This document shows, piece after piece, positions 12,180 to 23,748 of a DNA stretch of 64,000 bases. The first letter of the stretch is position 1, and every line of letters starts with the position of its first letter. Made by a program: the position numbers and the translations under genes. The stretch lies in NCBI GenBank assembly GCA_946807835.1, contig OX327696.1, forward strand, positions 6,522,501 to 6,586,500. Direction: 5' to 3'. The stretch is from Ailanthus altissimus (taxonomy: Eukaryota > Streptophyta > Magnoliopsida > Sapindales > Simaroubaceae). The notes under the pieces are model-generated. The model saw only the letters and a list, made by a program, of their open reading frames with translations. It made no database searches and was not told where the DNA came from.

Positions 12180-13914
12180 GTACTAACTAGCTAGAGATAG
12201 GCTAAGGAAAATGATTAACTTACCAATTAGGTATGCACAAGCAGATTTAATTGCTCTCACTTTTAATTTTGCTTGCACTCTTGAATTTGATGAGCCTATG
12301 ACATATAGTAAGGCTATGAAGAGTGAAAATAATGATAAATGACAGCAGGCCATAGAAAAAGAGAGACCTGGAAGTTGGTAGAGAGACATTAAAAGAAATA
12401 ATACTTGGAAGTTGGTAGAGGTTAGTTCTCTTAAAAGAAAAAATACCTGGAAGTTGTTAGAGAGACCTTAAAAGAAACTAGTGGGGTTCATATGGGTGTA
12501 TAAGGTTAAGGAGGGGATACGGAGAGTAATTCTACAAGATTCAAGGCTAGACTAGTTGCATAAGGTTTTACTCAAAGAGAGAGATTAGACTTTCTTGAGA
12601 TTTTCTCTCCAGTTGTCAAGCACATATCTATTAGGATTTTGTTAGCAATGTGTGAAAATCTAGATTTACATTTAGAGCAGATGGATGTAAAGACAGATTT
12701 TTTATATGGAGAGCTTGAAGAGATGATATACATGGCACAATCGCAAGAGTTTGTAGAAATCGAAAAAAAAGAACATTCTTGTTTACTAAAGAAGTCATTA
12801 TTTGGGTTAAAACAATCATTTAAATAGTAGTATAAGAGATTTAATGAGATTATGATGACTTGTGGCTTTAGTAGAAGTAAGTATGACAGATGCATGTACT
12901 TTAAGAGCTTGAGTAGTGATATGATGTATTGGCTTATTTACGTCGATGATATATTGATCGCATATAAGAACATGAAAGAAATACAGAAACTTAAGAGGCA
13001 GTTGAGTGGCGAGTTTGAGATAAAGGATTTGGGAGCAACAAAGAGAATATTGGGTATGGATATTGTGAAGGAAAGACGAGATGTTATTTTTTTATCTCAA
13101 CAATGATATATACTTAAGATCCTAGAGAAGTTTGGTATATCCAATTCAAAAGCTGTTTATGCTTCTTTGGCTATGCATTTCAAATTGTCAGCAGCACAAT
13201 CGCCAACATTTAAAGAGGAGAAACTACATATGAGTAAAGTACCGTATGCAAGAGCTATGAGGAGCATTATGTATGCAATAGTTGGCACAAAACTAGGTAT
13301 AGCACAGGCTGTGAGTGCGATGAGTAGATACATGACAAATTTGGGTAAGGATCACTGGGTTGCAGTGAAGTAGATTTTAAGATATCTCAAGGGAACGTCA
13401 AATCACGGGTTGATGTATAAAAAGGATAAAGAAAACAGTGTAATGATAAGATGATACGTAGACTCAGATTATGTAGATGATCTAGATAGAAAAAGATCAT
13501 TGACAGGTTATATATTCACAGTGTTTTGGGTGTAGTGTGTGTTAGAGATTAGTTTTACAACACATTGTTGCACTGTTTACCATAGAGGAGGAGTACGTAG
13601 TTGTTGGAGAAGCTATTAAGGAGGTCGTGTGGTTGAAAGGCATATGCGCGGAGGTAATGACTACTGAAGATGTGAACATTGGTGTATATTGTGATAGTCA
13701 GATTGCCATACACTTAAGTAAGCATCAAGTGTTTCACGAGAGGTCTAAACACATTGATGTGCAGCTCTATTACATTCGAGAGATTGTCCAAAGTAGTAAA
13801 GTTAGTCTAATAAAGATAGCATCGTTTAAAAATTCTGTTGATATATTGACTAAGCTACTTTCCTCAGTTAAGTTCATCATATGCAAGGAGTTCACCGGAG
13901 TAATTACTTTGTAA
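12180..13914 (+). pseudogene. Element C reverse transcriptase and RNase H, broken
   Basis: RT motifs are visible in order: ARLVA*GFTQRE, QMDVKTDFLYGELEE, SLFGLKQS, then the active-site box IYVDDILIA, and KDLGATKRILGMDI. RNase H follows with GVYCDSQIAIHLSKHQVFHE and SKHIDVQLYYIRE. Several stops and frame changes separate the open segments 12639-12827, 12852-13106, 13167-13373 and 13627-13914. Confidence 0.88.
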
Positions 13915-13984
13915 GGGTGACTGAAGATGTAGATATGAGAGATCAAGAATAATTTTTGAATGATTTTAAATTAAGGAGGGGACT

Positions 13985-14648
13985 TGTGAGAAAGTTGATT
14001 AAAAATCATTGGGATATGATTTAGAGAGCAAGTTAAGTGTGTTGGATGCGCAGAGATACAAGATAGATGCAAAAGAAGGACGAAAGGAGAATGCGATGCC
14101 CAGGCGTGGGCGCCACAGTGCTCCAGACAGCAAGTGGGCACCGCGGTTCCAGGTGCCTAGCGTCGTAGCACTGGGCATGAGACATCCAGCGCAGCGGCGC
14201 CAGGGAGTGGGCGCCACGGACCCTAGTGTGAAAAATAGTTTCCCGTTTTGTTTTGGTTTGTTTCATTTCCTACTTGTTCCAGGACTCTTTAAAATTACTT
14301 CCATAGGTTTAGAGTTAACTTAGGTCGTCTTAAAACCTATATAAAGGCTCTCTATTAACTTGTAAGCTCAATCTTTATGATCATAGCATTTTTTGTGATT
14401 TTTGTGAGAGAAACTCTTAGTTTACAAGAAAGCGTGAGTTCTTTGTGAGTTATTTCTTGTAAAGGGCATAACTTTGTGAGTGCCTTGTGATTCAATAATA
14501 AAGAGTTGATCTTGATCCACCGTAGACGCAGACAAGTTGCCGAACCACGTAAATGATGTGTGCTTTTTCTTATTTTTTTCTCTCTTAGTTTTCTTAATTG
14601 CTTGTTTCCACATTATATTACTTGAGATATTTACTTCTTGCTTCAACA
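13985..14648 (+). repeat. 3' LTR of element C
   Basis: 664 bp, TGTGAG...CAACA, directly after a purine-rich aaggaggggact. The GC-rich island at about 14090-14220 matches that of the 5' LTR. Open frames across it are shadows. Confidence 0.92.
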
Positions 14649-14654
14649 GATCAG

Positions 14655-15853
14655 GTTGCGCATGGTGCAAAATTCAGAGAGGCATCTACAATAATCGGCA
14701 TTGACACTAACCATGAGAAGTGTGATAAAGGTATTCTGGATACTGCTAATTATGTTCTGTGATTTTTCTGTGGAAGTCAGTTGAATGCTTGTAGTTGATA
14801 ATGGTTTTCTCTTACTGTTGCAGCTAAAGCTTTTGGAGTAACACGGTTTCTCAACCCAAATGACTGTAATGAACCTATTGAGTCAATTAAGTAGCAATAG
14901 TCTAGAAACTTTTTTTTTTTTGTTTGTTTGCACGAGGACTTTCATTTGCCATGTAAGAAGAGCTTAGTGATCCACATCGTGGTTAGATCCCTTTCTCCCC
15001 CTCCAAAACAAACAAATACCACTCAGCTACAGAGCCAGTGGAATGTGCTTAATTGCATTTTTTTTTTTTAATTCCAGTTTCTACAATGGATTTCATATGT
15101 AACTGTTTTCTCTGAAAAAAGTTCACGAATTAAGTAGATTTTGAGGCTTTGAATGAAGTAGGTTTGCCTTGTACTTGTACAAGAATAATATTATAAATTG
15201 ACACTACAGCTATGGGTACATGGTCATCATGGTTGAATACTCCGATGCAATATTTACTCATGTGAAGTAATACTTGTATATGTGTTTTAGTAGTACAACT
15301 TTAGTCAGCCCCTTTCTCTTTATCCTGCCTTTTCAATGAATTTCAATAGTGTAGTGTTTTCAATACAAAATATCTGGAGAACTCCTGGTATTATCCCTAT
15401 CTACAACGAGATGAAGGCATGCAGTTCCAGTTTCTGAGAATTACACTGAACAATATCATGTGATATAACTAGAAACTTGATCTCCAACCATTAAAAGTCC
15501 ATAACCAGACTTAAGCCTAATGTTAAAGCTATAAAAATTAACTTTAATAGAATACACCAAGAGAAAGGAAATTACAAGCGTACAAACATTTTTGTTCTCT
15601 CATCAATGTGCATTTATGGGTCTATTTTATATTCAAATGCTTGGACAAGTTTTGTTAACATGATAATGTATTATTATGTAGGAAATTATGATCGATAAGT
15701 TCATCACCCATAATCTTCCGTTTGAGGATATCAATCAAGCATTAAATCTCATGAGAGAAGGCAAGTGTTTGCATAATCTCCTGTTTGAGGATATCAACCA
15801 GGCATTCAATCTCATGAGAGAAGGCAAATATTTGTGCTGTGTTATTCACTTGC
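14655..15853 (+). pseudogene. Alcohol dehydrogenase-like gene, 3' exons (pseudogene)
   Basis: Exon 14655-14730 follows a tcag acceptor and encodes VAHGAKFREASTIIGIDTN. Exon 14824 onward, after ttgcag, encodes AKAFGVTRFLNPNDCNEP, then runs into TAG at 14892 where homologues continue. The next ADH exon or exons (about 70 residues) are missing. The last exon starts at 15682 after tatgtag with EIMIDKFITHNLPFEDINQA. Within it a 63-bp segment is tandemly duplicated in frame (15709-15771 and 15772-15834), so 21 residues occur twice. The frame then reaches CCVIHL and is cut by element B at 15853. The true last codons are at 24357-24369 on the other strand. Confidence 0.88.
14896..15681. other. ADH intron-like DNA with an exon missing
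   Basis: No coding segment is recognised. Poly-T runs occur near 14911 and 15059. One or more ADH exons should lie here and are absent or unrecognisable. Confidence 0.5.
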
Positions 15854-16169
15854 TATAAAAATGTAAAGGATAGTGTTTGTTTGCTGAGAAACCAGAGGAA
15901 AATAACTTTTCTTATTACTAATTTTGATTGACTACACATGAATGATACAAAATGCTTTATATAGCGATCACTAAAATAGAATAACAAACTAAAACAAGAG
16001 AATACATTTTGGCGGGAAAACTACAAAATATCTAAAAGTTGTTGTAACAAACTTATGCTGAGTCAGCAGCCACCTCAGCATTTTTTAACTACCTAAATCA
16101 GCAGTCATCTCATTTGTTGAAGTAAGAAATCATCTGAGCCTTGAAACAAATATTTTGTACATGTTAATA
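15854..16169 (-). repeat. 3' LTR of element B
   Basis: 316 bp. It is the reverse complement of 24370-24697, with a small length difference near the R/U5 end. tgctttatatagcgatc contains the TATA-box region. Confidence 0.9.
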
Positions 16170-16199
16170 TCCTCCCCAAGCTCATGGTCTGGGGACAAC

Positions 16200-17690
16200 C
16201 ATGAGCTTGTGTCAAAAATAGGAGAAGATAGGAAAAAATAATGGCTTGGTGAGAATATCAGCTACCTGATACATACTAGGCACAAACCTGATATCAATTT
16301 CCTTGGCTGCAACTTTGTCCCTCAGAAGATGCACATAAACTTCTATGTGCTTAGTATGAGAATGAAAGACTGGTTTAAAGCAAGAGCCTGAGAACTCTGG
16401 TTGTCACATCAGAGCACTGGAGTCTGAAGAGTAAAAGATAGCTCTGTAAATAAAGATGTCAGCTATAGCATCTTAGAACAAGCAAAGGCAAGGGCCCTAT
16501 ATTCTGCCTCAGTTGAAGACCTAGCCACTGCATGTTGGCTCTTGGATGCCTAGGAAACCAGATTATCACCTAAGTAAATACAATATCCACTAATTGATTT
16601 TCGATCAACAGGATCAGTGCCCTAATCTGAGTTAGAATAACCAGACAAATGCAATGAACCAGAAGAGACAAATTGTAAGCCAAAGTAAGTGGTAGTTTGT
16701 AAGTATCAAAACATCCTTTTACAAGCCCGCCAATGCTTGACAGTTGGTGCTTGAAGAAACTGACTTAATTTGTGAACTGAAAAGGATAATTCTGGTCGAG
16801 TAATGGTGATATATTGCAGTGAACCAACAATACTCCTATAATGAGAAACATCAGTAAATAAGTCAGCATCTGAAATAAATATTTTCAGGCCAACTATCAT
16901 AAGAGTGTCACTGCGTTTACATGTTGACTTTAAAAAAGAAGATTTTGGATGTACTTTGATTGTGAAAGATGAAGACCAGAAGCAGATTTTGTAACTTCAA
17001 TTCCCGGGAAGTAATTAAATTCACCTAAGTCTTTGAGAGCAAATGTATCACCAAGCATTTGAATGAGCCAATCAAGAGCTGAAGTATTACTGCCAGTAAT
17101 AAAGATATCATCCATAGATAAGGATGAGATAAATATCACCATTAAATATCTTGAAGTACAAAGATGTATCAGATTTAGAATTCATAAAGTCCCACTGTAC
17201 TAAGGCAGATTTGAGTTTCTCATACCAAACTCTAGGTGTTTATTTGAGACCATAAAGAGCTTTGTGAAGTCTGCAAACACAGCTTGGATGAGTAGAATCA
17301 ATAAATCCCTCAGGTTGGGTCATATAAATAGCCTTTGTAAGATCTCCATTCAGAAATGCATTGTTGATGTCCAACTGTCTAATATGCCAAATATTCATTA
17401 CTGCTAAGGTCAACATAACTTTGATAGTTGAGGGCTTAACAACTGGACTAATGTCTCAAAATAGTCCATTCTTGGAGTTTGAAGATAGCTCTTTGCCACC
17501 ATATGAGCCTTATATTTCGCTATAGAGCCATCAACATTATATTTAATTCGAAATACCCACTTGTTGGACACAACCTTATTTGCTTCAGCAGCAGGAACTA
17601 GAGATCAGGTATTATTTATAGTTAAGGCTTTATATTCAGCCTCCATTGTAACTTTCCAGTTATGATATGATAATGCTGATTTAACTTATT
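16200..17690 (-). pseudogene. Element B reverse transcriptase and RNase H, broken
   Basis: Minus-strand fragments include DDIFITGSNTSALDWLIQML (catalytic RT box and following helix), LKDLGEFNYFPGIEV, and YRSIVGSLQYITITRPELSF with VHKLSQFLQAPT, the Copia RT-RNase H connection. Further down are SQHAVARSST-type RNase H remnants. Frames are split by stops near 17150 and 16930. Confidence 0.88.
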
Positions 17691-19202
17691 TAGGCTCAAT
17701 AGAAACAACCTGTGAAGCATACACTTTTGGCATGGTTATATCATCTTTAGCTCTAGTTATCATGGGATGTTTATTAACTGTGACTGTGGTAACAGAATTG
17801 TATACCAGATCAGTTGGTGTTGTACCTGGAACCAGAGAATCAGAGTTAATTGCTGATGAAGAAACACCTGTCTCTGTTGGCTGGAGAAAGGAGTTCATTA
17901 TTGTTATGAGGTGTAGGCAAAGTAAAGGAAGAAAATGGTTGTGAAGCAGAACAGGAAATAGAAGTTTGTAAGGAGGAGAATAACTCATGATAAGGGAAGC
18001 AAGTTTTATGGAAAGAAATATGTCGACAATGTAAAGCCTTCCAGAAGAATGAAGGCATTTATAATCTTTGTGATGGGAGTTGTAACCTAAAAATAAACAC
18101 TTGGATATATAAAAGTCCAAATTATGTTTCTGGTATGGTTTGAGAAGACGATAACATGCACACCTAAATGGTTTTAAGAAGTTATAATTTGGTAAAGAAT
18201 GAAACAGCTTGAAAAAGAGAGATTGATAGGACAATATTGGAGTAGGGAGTCTATTGATAAGATATGAGGCTGTATGTAATGCTTCCCACCAAAAGGAGAG
18301 AGGCATTTGAGCTTGTGCAAGAAGGGTTAGACTAATCTCTACCATACGCATATGTTTTCTTTCAACAGCACCATTTTGGTGATGGGTGTATGGACAAATT
18401 AGTCTGAGTTGAATACCCTGAGATGCTAGATAATTGGTAAAAGGCTTATATTCCCTACCGTAATCTGATTGCAGCGCTAAGATGGATATGTTTAACTATT
18501 TTTCAACTTGCAACTTGAATGAAATGAATGCTTGTAAGGCATCTGATTTAGCTTTTAGTGGAAAGATCCAACAGAATCTAGTATGATCATCTACAAAGCT
18601 AATGTAATATCTATAGCCCTTTATTGACAACATTGGAGCTAGACCCCATAAGTCATTATAGACCAATTGTAAAGGATATACAGATTTAATAGTATTGGAT
18701 TGAAAATGAAGTTTATGGAGTTTACCATACTGACAAGCATTGTAGAAATCATATTTGGGAATTGTTTTATTCTGGAAATTGTATTTACAACCCTTCAATA
18801 CATGCATAAGAGTAATAGAGTTGGGATGCCCTAGTCTCAAATGCCAAAGATTAACATCTGATAGAGTCTTTAATACTATATCGGCAATATAAGTTTGTAC
18901 AGAAATACTTGAATTGCTGAAACTTTGGACTCTATAGTGTATTCAGATGCTTTATTCTCACTATATGTCTTACATACAGGAAACATAGACTTGGGAATGA
19001 ATGAAGACTTGGGTTGGATTTGATTACATGTTGAAGAACATAGCAGCAACTTGTATAATCCATTCTCAGCAGTACCCTTCAGCAACAAAGTGCCCTTCCT
19101 CTTGTCCTTGATAAAACGACAATTAGAAAAGAATTCAATAAGTATATCATTATCCCGAGTCAACTTAAAGACACTTTTTAAATTCTTTGTAATCTTAGGC
19201 AC
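17686..19202 (-). pseudogene. Element B integrase, broken
   Basis: Minus-strand 18840-18496 reads LGHPNSITLMHVLKGC (integrase zinc-binding region) and GYRYYISFVDDHTRFCWIFP (core with catalytic Asp). 18351-17686 continues MRMVEISLTLLAQAQMPLSF, SYLINRLPTPIL and YNSHHKDYKCLHSSGRLYI, the C-terminal part. 19202-18876 is the gag-pre-integrase segment. Confidence 0.88.
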
Positions 19203-19329
19203 AAATAAAATACTTTAAGCACTAGTTTAGAGCCACTTTGAATTGTAGTATAGAATTTCCAATCAATTTAATAATCGAAGTGCTGCCATTTCTAATAACA
19301 AGCTGATTATTACCTGTGAATTTTGTCTT

Positions 19330-20569
19330 GCCACCAACATTTTCAGCTTCAAATGTCAAGTGATGGGTTGCACCAGAATTAATATATACTAGTTTGTGTC
19401 AACTGCAGTTTCTGGAATATGCCAATCAGCTTCTGAAAAACCATCGTGCACATTGTATGTGGCTAAAAATGTAGACTTCCAGATAGTGATCCACTTGAGG
19501 AGAAGATGGATTATAGTAACTCATATGATTAAATGGGTTAACAGCTGTGGCAAAGAAATGTCTGTTAAACCTATAGAAACATTTAACTGCTGAATGGCCT
19601 TATTTCTCATAGATTTGACAGACAAGCTTGTTATTATTGCCAAAATTATTTCCTCTTCCTCGAAAGATATTTCTACCAAAGCCTCCATTAAACCTTTCTT
19701 GATTATTATTACTAAACATTGCTCTGCCTTGATCATCAAACATATTATTCACACTTCCTTGATTACTAAAAGTATTAGCTGCTAATCTAAAAGGTATATT
19801 ATTGAAAGTATTATATCCAAAATTATTGTTTCCTCTCTTTTGAAACCTACTGGCATAGTTGGCTTCAATCAAGTTACTCATATGTAAATTGTTCTGGTTT
19901 TGTAGGTTCTTTCTCTCCTAAGACAATAACATAGCATAAGCCTCACTCAATGTAATGGTTCCAATTTGACTAATGATCAAGGCAACAACTGGATCCTAGT
20001 CGTAACCAACTCCTGACACTAAATGTCTAATAAAATCATCATCATCATTAATTTTAGTTCCTGCTGTTGATAGTTCATCTATAAGACTTTTTATTTTTGA
20101 GAAAATATTCTGACATAAAAAATGAACCTTTTTGAATGCAAGAAAGCTGCAACTTCAATTGTGTTGCTCTTGCCTTTGATTGCGAGTCGAATTGTTTCTC
20201 TACTGAACTCCAAAGTTCATGGCTGGATTTGCTTCCGATGACTAGACTTAGGATGCTGTCTTGAATTGTTGAAAATAACTAGCCGAGAAGAGTCTGATCT
20301 TGCCTTGTCCATTGATCAAATTCAGGATTCTAAATCATGGTTACAGATCGATCACTGTTGACTGTTCTAATATACTGGACAGGGCAGATTTTCTCTCCGG
20401 TTAACATCTCTTCCAATCGATTACCTCGCACAGCCATAAGAACTTGTGATCTCCATATCACAAAGTTTGATCTATCTAATTTGACAATGGATGGAAAATT
20501 GTAAGTTACTGAAGATAAATTTGGATTGAGAGCGACAATATTAGTTGATGAAGAATTGGCATTGGCCAT
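19330..20569 (-). pseudogene. Element B gag and protease, broken
   Basis: The ATG at 20569 opens MANANSSSTNIVALNPN and PSIVKLDRSNFVIWRSQVLM, a gag with the Copia 'LxxxNFxxWR' signature. Later a Gly-Asn-Arg-rich stretch (FRGRGNNFGNNN) precedes the zinc knuckle CQIYEK*GHSAVKC, which has a stop and a Cys-to-Tyr change. The protease box reads YINSGATHHLT, with Asn where the catalytic Asp normally sits. Confidence 0.85.
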
Positions 20570-20586
20570 TGATTGTGCTATGATAT

Positions 20587-21463
20587 TGTTGAGGGAGGTA
20601 ACGCCCTCTCCCTCTTGAGGTTACGATGAAGCGAGGAACTCAAAGTCCAACTTAGAACCCTAACCTCTTTGCGCAGCGGAATAACCTGTTAATCAAGTAA
20701 AAGATAACAAGAATCTAAAGCAGAATATAAAAGAGCGCAATACAATCTTACGTGGTTCGGCTAATTGCCTACGTCCACGATGAATCCAAGAATCTTAGCC
20801 TCTCTTATTAACTCCCTAGAGATTTTACAAAAAAAATCCAAATTTGAAGAATCCTAAAAAAGGACCTAATATTTAGTGAACCCTTACTCTACCACGAACA
20901 ATGATCACCCAAACGACGGTTCCACCCTAGCGCACACAAGCACTTAGTGTCTACCCAGTTCTTTCCTTCTCTTAGAGTCTCTCTTAAAGATTAATCTCAA
21001 CTAAAGGGTTTACAAGTGTTTATATAGGGTGTATTTCGTGCCTACTAACCCTATTTCTTATTGGAGTAAGAGTTCACTTGTTTTGGAAGTCCAAAACTTT
21101 TCAAAACTCAAAATCCAGATGAAAAACTGACTTCTGACGCGTTTGCGCCGCGGCGCTCGTCCCTGGGTGCCACAGCGCTGGGCTTTTGTAATGGGTGTTG
21201 CGACGCTCAGCCCTGGAAGCGAAGAAAACTCGGGAGGAGCTGCCAGCCCTGGGCGCTGCGGCGCTTATGCCTGGCAGCTTCTTCTGAGTTTTCTTCGCTT
21301 CCTTTGCATCTTTAAGTCTCGTTTCAATTCTCCATATGTGTCCCAAACATCCTAGACTTCTCTATACGTGTCCCACATATTCTAGACTTCTTGTGACTCT
21401 CCACTTTGGTATTCATCTCAATTTTTGTCCAACCAAGATTGTTGAATCACCAATTTTTCAACA
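20587..21463 (-). repeat. 3' LTR of A1
   Basis: 877 bp, starting TGTTGAAAAATTGGTG and ending CCCTCAACA in element sense. It contains a GC-rich island and a long hairpin at 21216-21301. Confidence 0.92.
21216..21301. repeat. LTR hairpin with 31-bp arms
   Basis: Arms 21216-21246 and 21271-21301 are reverse complements at 28 of 31 positions by eye, separated by a 24-nt GC-rich loop (cctgggcgctgcggcgc core). Confidence 0.85.
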
Positions 21464-21686
21464 AACCCTTCCTTGATTCAAAATCATCCAAATAAGAAGG
21501 CTTTGGGATCTGATCCACACCAATACTCTATTACCTAGAGTTGAGTCCAGTTAAGTCTCCACCAACACTTAACTTTCCCCGGGATAGTGACTTTGGTCTC
21601 CAAAGGCATTCGTGCACCTTGCATAGGGTATGGATGCGTTGCACTTCTTTTTGACCCTCATCATCTCAGTGAGCATGGTTTGTATA

Positions 21687-22875
21687 TCACATAATGGTCT
21701 GCATTATCCCAATACGCTGTGTTGGGCCACTCATGGCCATCCCAGTAAGCATATAAAGCCCCTCATTGTGCTTCTCACCTTCAAACCTTGTAGGTTCTTT
21801 CTCTACCCTTAGTTTTCCTTTTTCAGCTCTAACCGAATACCCTTTTTCATTGAGCTTGCCTAGGGATATCAAGTTTCTCCTCAATTTAGGAACATGCCTT
21901 ACACCATGTAAGTCCCTAGTTTGTCCACCTTGCATCCTCAGCCTTATGTCACCAACTCCCATGATCTCACAAGTCATGTTATTCCCCATTAGAGCTTTAC
22001 CTCTCTTAGCTTTGTAGTTGGTAAACATCAATCTATCGGGACACATATGGATGCTGCCCCCCTAAATCTAGTATCCATTTGTTAGCGTACTTTCCCCTTG
22101 AGGCTACCAATGTGTCTACAACTTTGGTATCTTCCTCAATACCGATTGCAGCCCACCCTCATTGGCCTTTTGATTTTGGACAATCCTTCACAAAGTGTCC
22201 TTCCTTATTACAAAGGAAACACTTCTTGGATCTCCTCCTTGATTGCTTGCTCTTTCTTCCTTGTGCAAGCAATGCTGCTCCATTCTCGGACTCAGATCTC
22301 TTTGTCAATTCTTTTGAGTTCAATGATTCCTTGACGTCATTAATCATTAAAGACTCCTTTCCATACAGCAGCGTATCTATAAAACTCTCATAGCTCTTTG
22401 GCAATGAACTTAACAAGATAATGGCCTTGCCTTTATCCTCAGTCTTGACGCCCAGTTGCTCAAGACTTATGACGATCTTGTTGAACTCGTCAATGTGAGC
22501 TCTCAATGAAGTTCCATCGTGCATTGTTAGATGATGTAGTTTCTTTTTCACAAGAAGTCTATCTGCAAGAGACTTCTTAATGTACAATACCTCGTATCTT
22601 TTCTATAACCCCAAAGCGGTTTCTTCATCACCAACTTCCCTTAATACTTCGTCGCTCAATGCCAGGAATAAGGTGTTGTGACCCTTTTTGTGAATCGTGT
22701 CCCAATCTTTCTGCCCGAAGTTTGAGGTTGTCGTCCCATTGCTAGTTGAGGAGTTGGCTTCCTCTAAGGCTGAGTCTAGCCCTTTCTTCACTAGTAGAGC
22801 CCTAACCTTCTTCCTCCAAAGATTGAATTCATTCATTCCATTGAATTTCTCTATTTCTTGCTTGATTGCAGCCAT
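21687..22875 (-). pseudogene. A1 gag and protease-region, broken
   Basis: Gag runs from 22875 (MAAIKQEIEKFNGMNEFNLW) to about 22159 with one TAG in GL*KRYEVLY (22600-22602). It includes HIDEFNKIVISLEQLGVK and an intact zinc knuckle CFLCNKEGHFVKDC. A frameshift leads into 22046-21687 (MCPDRLMFTNYKAKRGKAL, then HVPKLRRNLISLGKL), the protease-distal segment that in complete Copia elements leads into integrase. No integrase follows. Confidence 0.88.
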
Positions 22876-22912
22876 TGTTTAAATACTCCAGGTGTGTATT
22901 ATCGAACCTTTA

Positions 22913-22924
22913 GCTCTAATACCA
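22913..22924 (-). other. Primer-binding site of A1
   Basis: TGGTATTAGAGC on the minus strand matches the initiator-Met tRNA 3' end except for one T in place of C. It starts 3 bases after the 5' LTR. Confidence 0.85.
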
Positions 22925-22927
22925 GTT

Positions 22928-23748
22928 TGTTGAGGGAAGTAACTCCCTTCTCTCTCTCGAGGTTATGTTGAAACGAGGAACCCAAAGTCCAACCTAGAAC
23001 CCTAACTTCTTTGTACAGTTGAATAACCTGTTAATCAAGCAAAAGATAACAAAAATCCAAAGCAGAAAACAAAAGAGCACAACATAATTTTACGTGATTC
23101 GGCCAATTGCCTACGTCCATGGTGGATCCAAGGATCCTAACCTCTCTTATTAACTCCTTAGAGATTTTACAAAGAAAACTCAATCTGAAGAACCCTCAAA
23201 AGAACCTAATGTTTAGTGAACCCTTGCTCTATCACGAACAATGATCACCTAAACGACGGTTCCATCCTAGTGCACACAAGCACTTAGTGTCTACCCAGTT
23301 CTTCCCCTCTCTCAGAGTCTCTCTTAATGCTTATTCTCAACTAAAAGGTTTACAAGTGTTTATATAGAATATATTTCATGCCTACTAACCCTATTTTTTG
23401 TTAGAGTAAGAGTCCACTTATTTTGAAAGTTCAAAACTTCCCAAAACTCAAAATTCGGATGAAAAATTAACTTCTGACGCATCTGGCGCTGTGGCGCTCG
23501 TCCCTGGGCGCCACAGCGCTGGGCATTATCGCGTCCATCGACACAGTGCTCATGCCTGACAGCTTCTCTCGCAGTTGTTTTGCTTCCTTCGCGTCTTTGA
23601 GTCCCGTTTCGCTTCCCCCTTCGTGTCCCTCACATCCTAGACTTCTCCATACGTACCCTACACGTTCTAGACTTCTTGTGACTCTCCACTTTGGTATTCA
23701 TCTCAATTTTTATTCAATTAAGATTGTTGAATCACCAATTTTCCAATA
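22928..23748 (-). repeat. 5' LTR of A1
   Basis: 821 bp. In element sense it starts TATTGGAAAATTGG, where other copies have TGTTGG, and ends CCCTCAACA. The GC-rich island is shorter than in the other LTRs. Confidence 0.92.

Larger units (their letters stand above)
9778..14648 (+). mobile_element. Copia element C, complete with both LTRs but dead, in an ADH intron
   Basis: The LTRs are 9778-10432 and 13985-14648. The second starts tgtgagaaagttgattaaaa and both end cttcaaca. An iMet-type PBS TGGTATCAGAGC lies at 10436-10447 and a polypurine stretch (aaggaggggact) directly before the 3' LTR. Gag, protease, integrase and RT-RNase H remnants follow in Copia order, with many stops. The 5' LTR starts with TA where the 3' copy has TG. 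Flanks tatcg and gatca could be a decayed 5-bp duplication. The element sits a few bases upstream of the next ADH splice acceptor. Confidence 0.93.
15854..20586 (-). mobile_element. Copia element B (3' part): 3' LTR, pol and gag; its 5' LTR is now at 24370-24697
   Basis: On the minus strand the order is gag (20569), zinc knuckle, protease, integrase, RT, RNase H, a polypurine tract (cttggggagga) and a 3' LTR at 16169-15854. The piece ends at 20586, where A1 begins inside the element's leader. Its left flank is cttgc. The other LTR is at 24370-24697 on the plus strand, with outer flank catgc when read in the same sense. All genes carry stops or frameshifts. Both LTRs begin TATTAAC and end TTTTTATA, so the termini are TA...TA, not TG...CA. 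Confidence 0.9.
20587..23748 (-). mobile_element. Family A element A1: gag-protease-only Copia, both LTRs
   Basis: On the minus strand: 5' LTR 23748-22928, PBS TGGTATTAGAGC at 22924-22913, gag ATG at 22875, protease region, then directly a noncoding tail, a purine tract (aaggaaggg at 21475-21466) and the 3' LTR 21463-20587. Integrase, RT and RNase H are absent. Flanks in element sense are CACAC (5') and ATATC (3'); they do not match each other but match those of A2 crosswise, which reveals an inversion. Confidence 0.92.

Noticed and set aside
21687..22882. Plus-strand open frames across A1, and minus-strand ones across A2 (36043-36804)
   Set aside because: They are antisense shadows of gag and protease; their similarity between the copies follows from the shared element.
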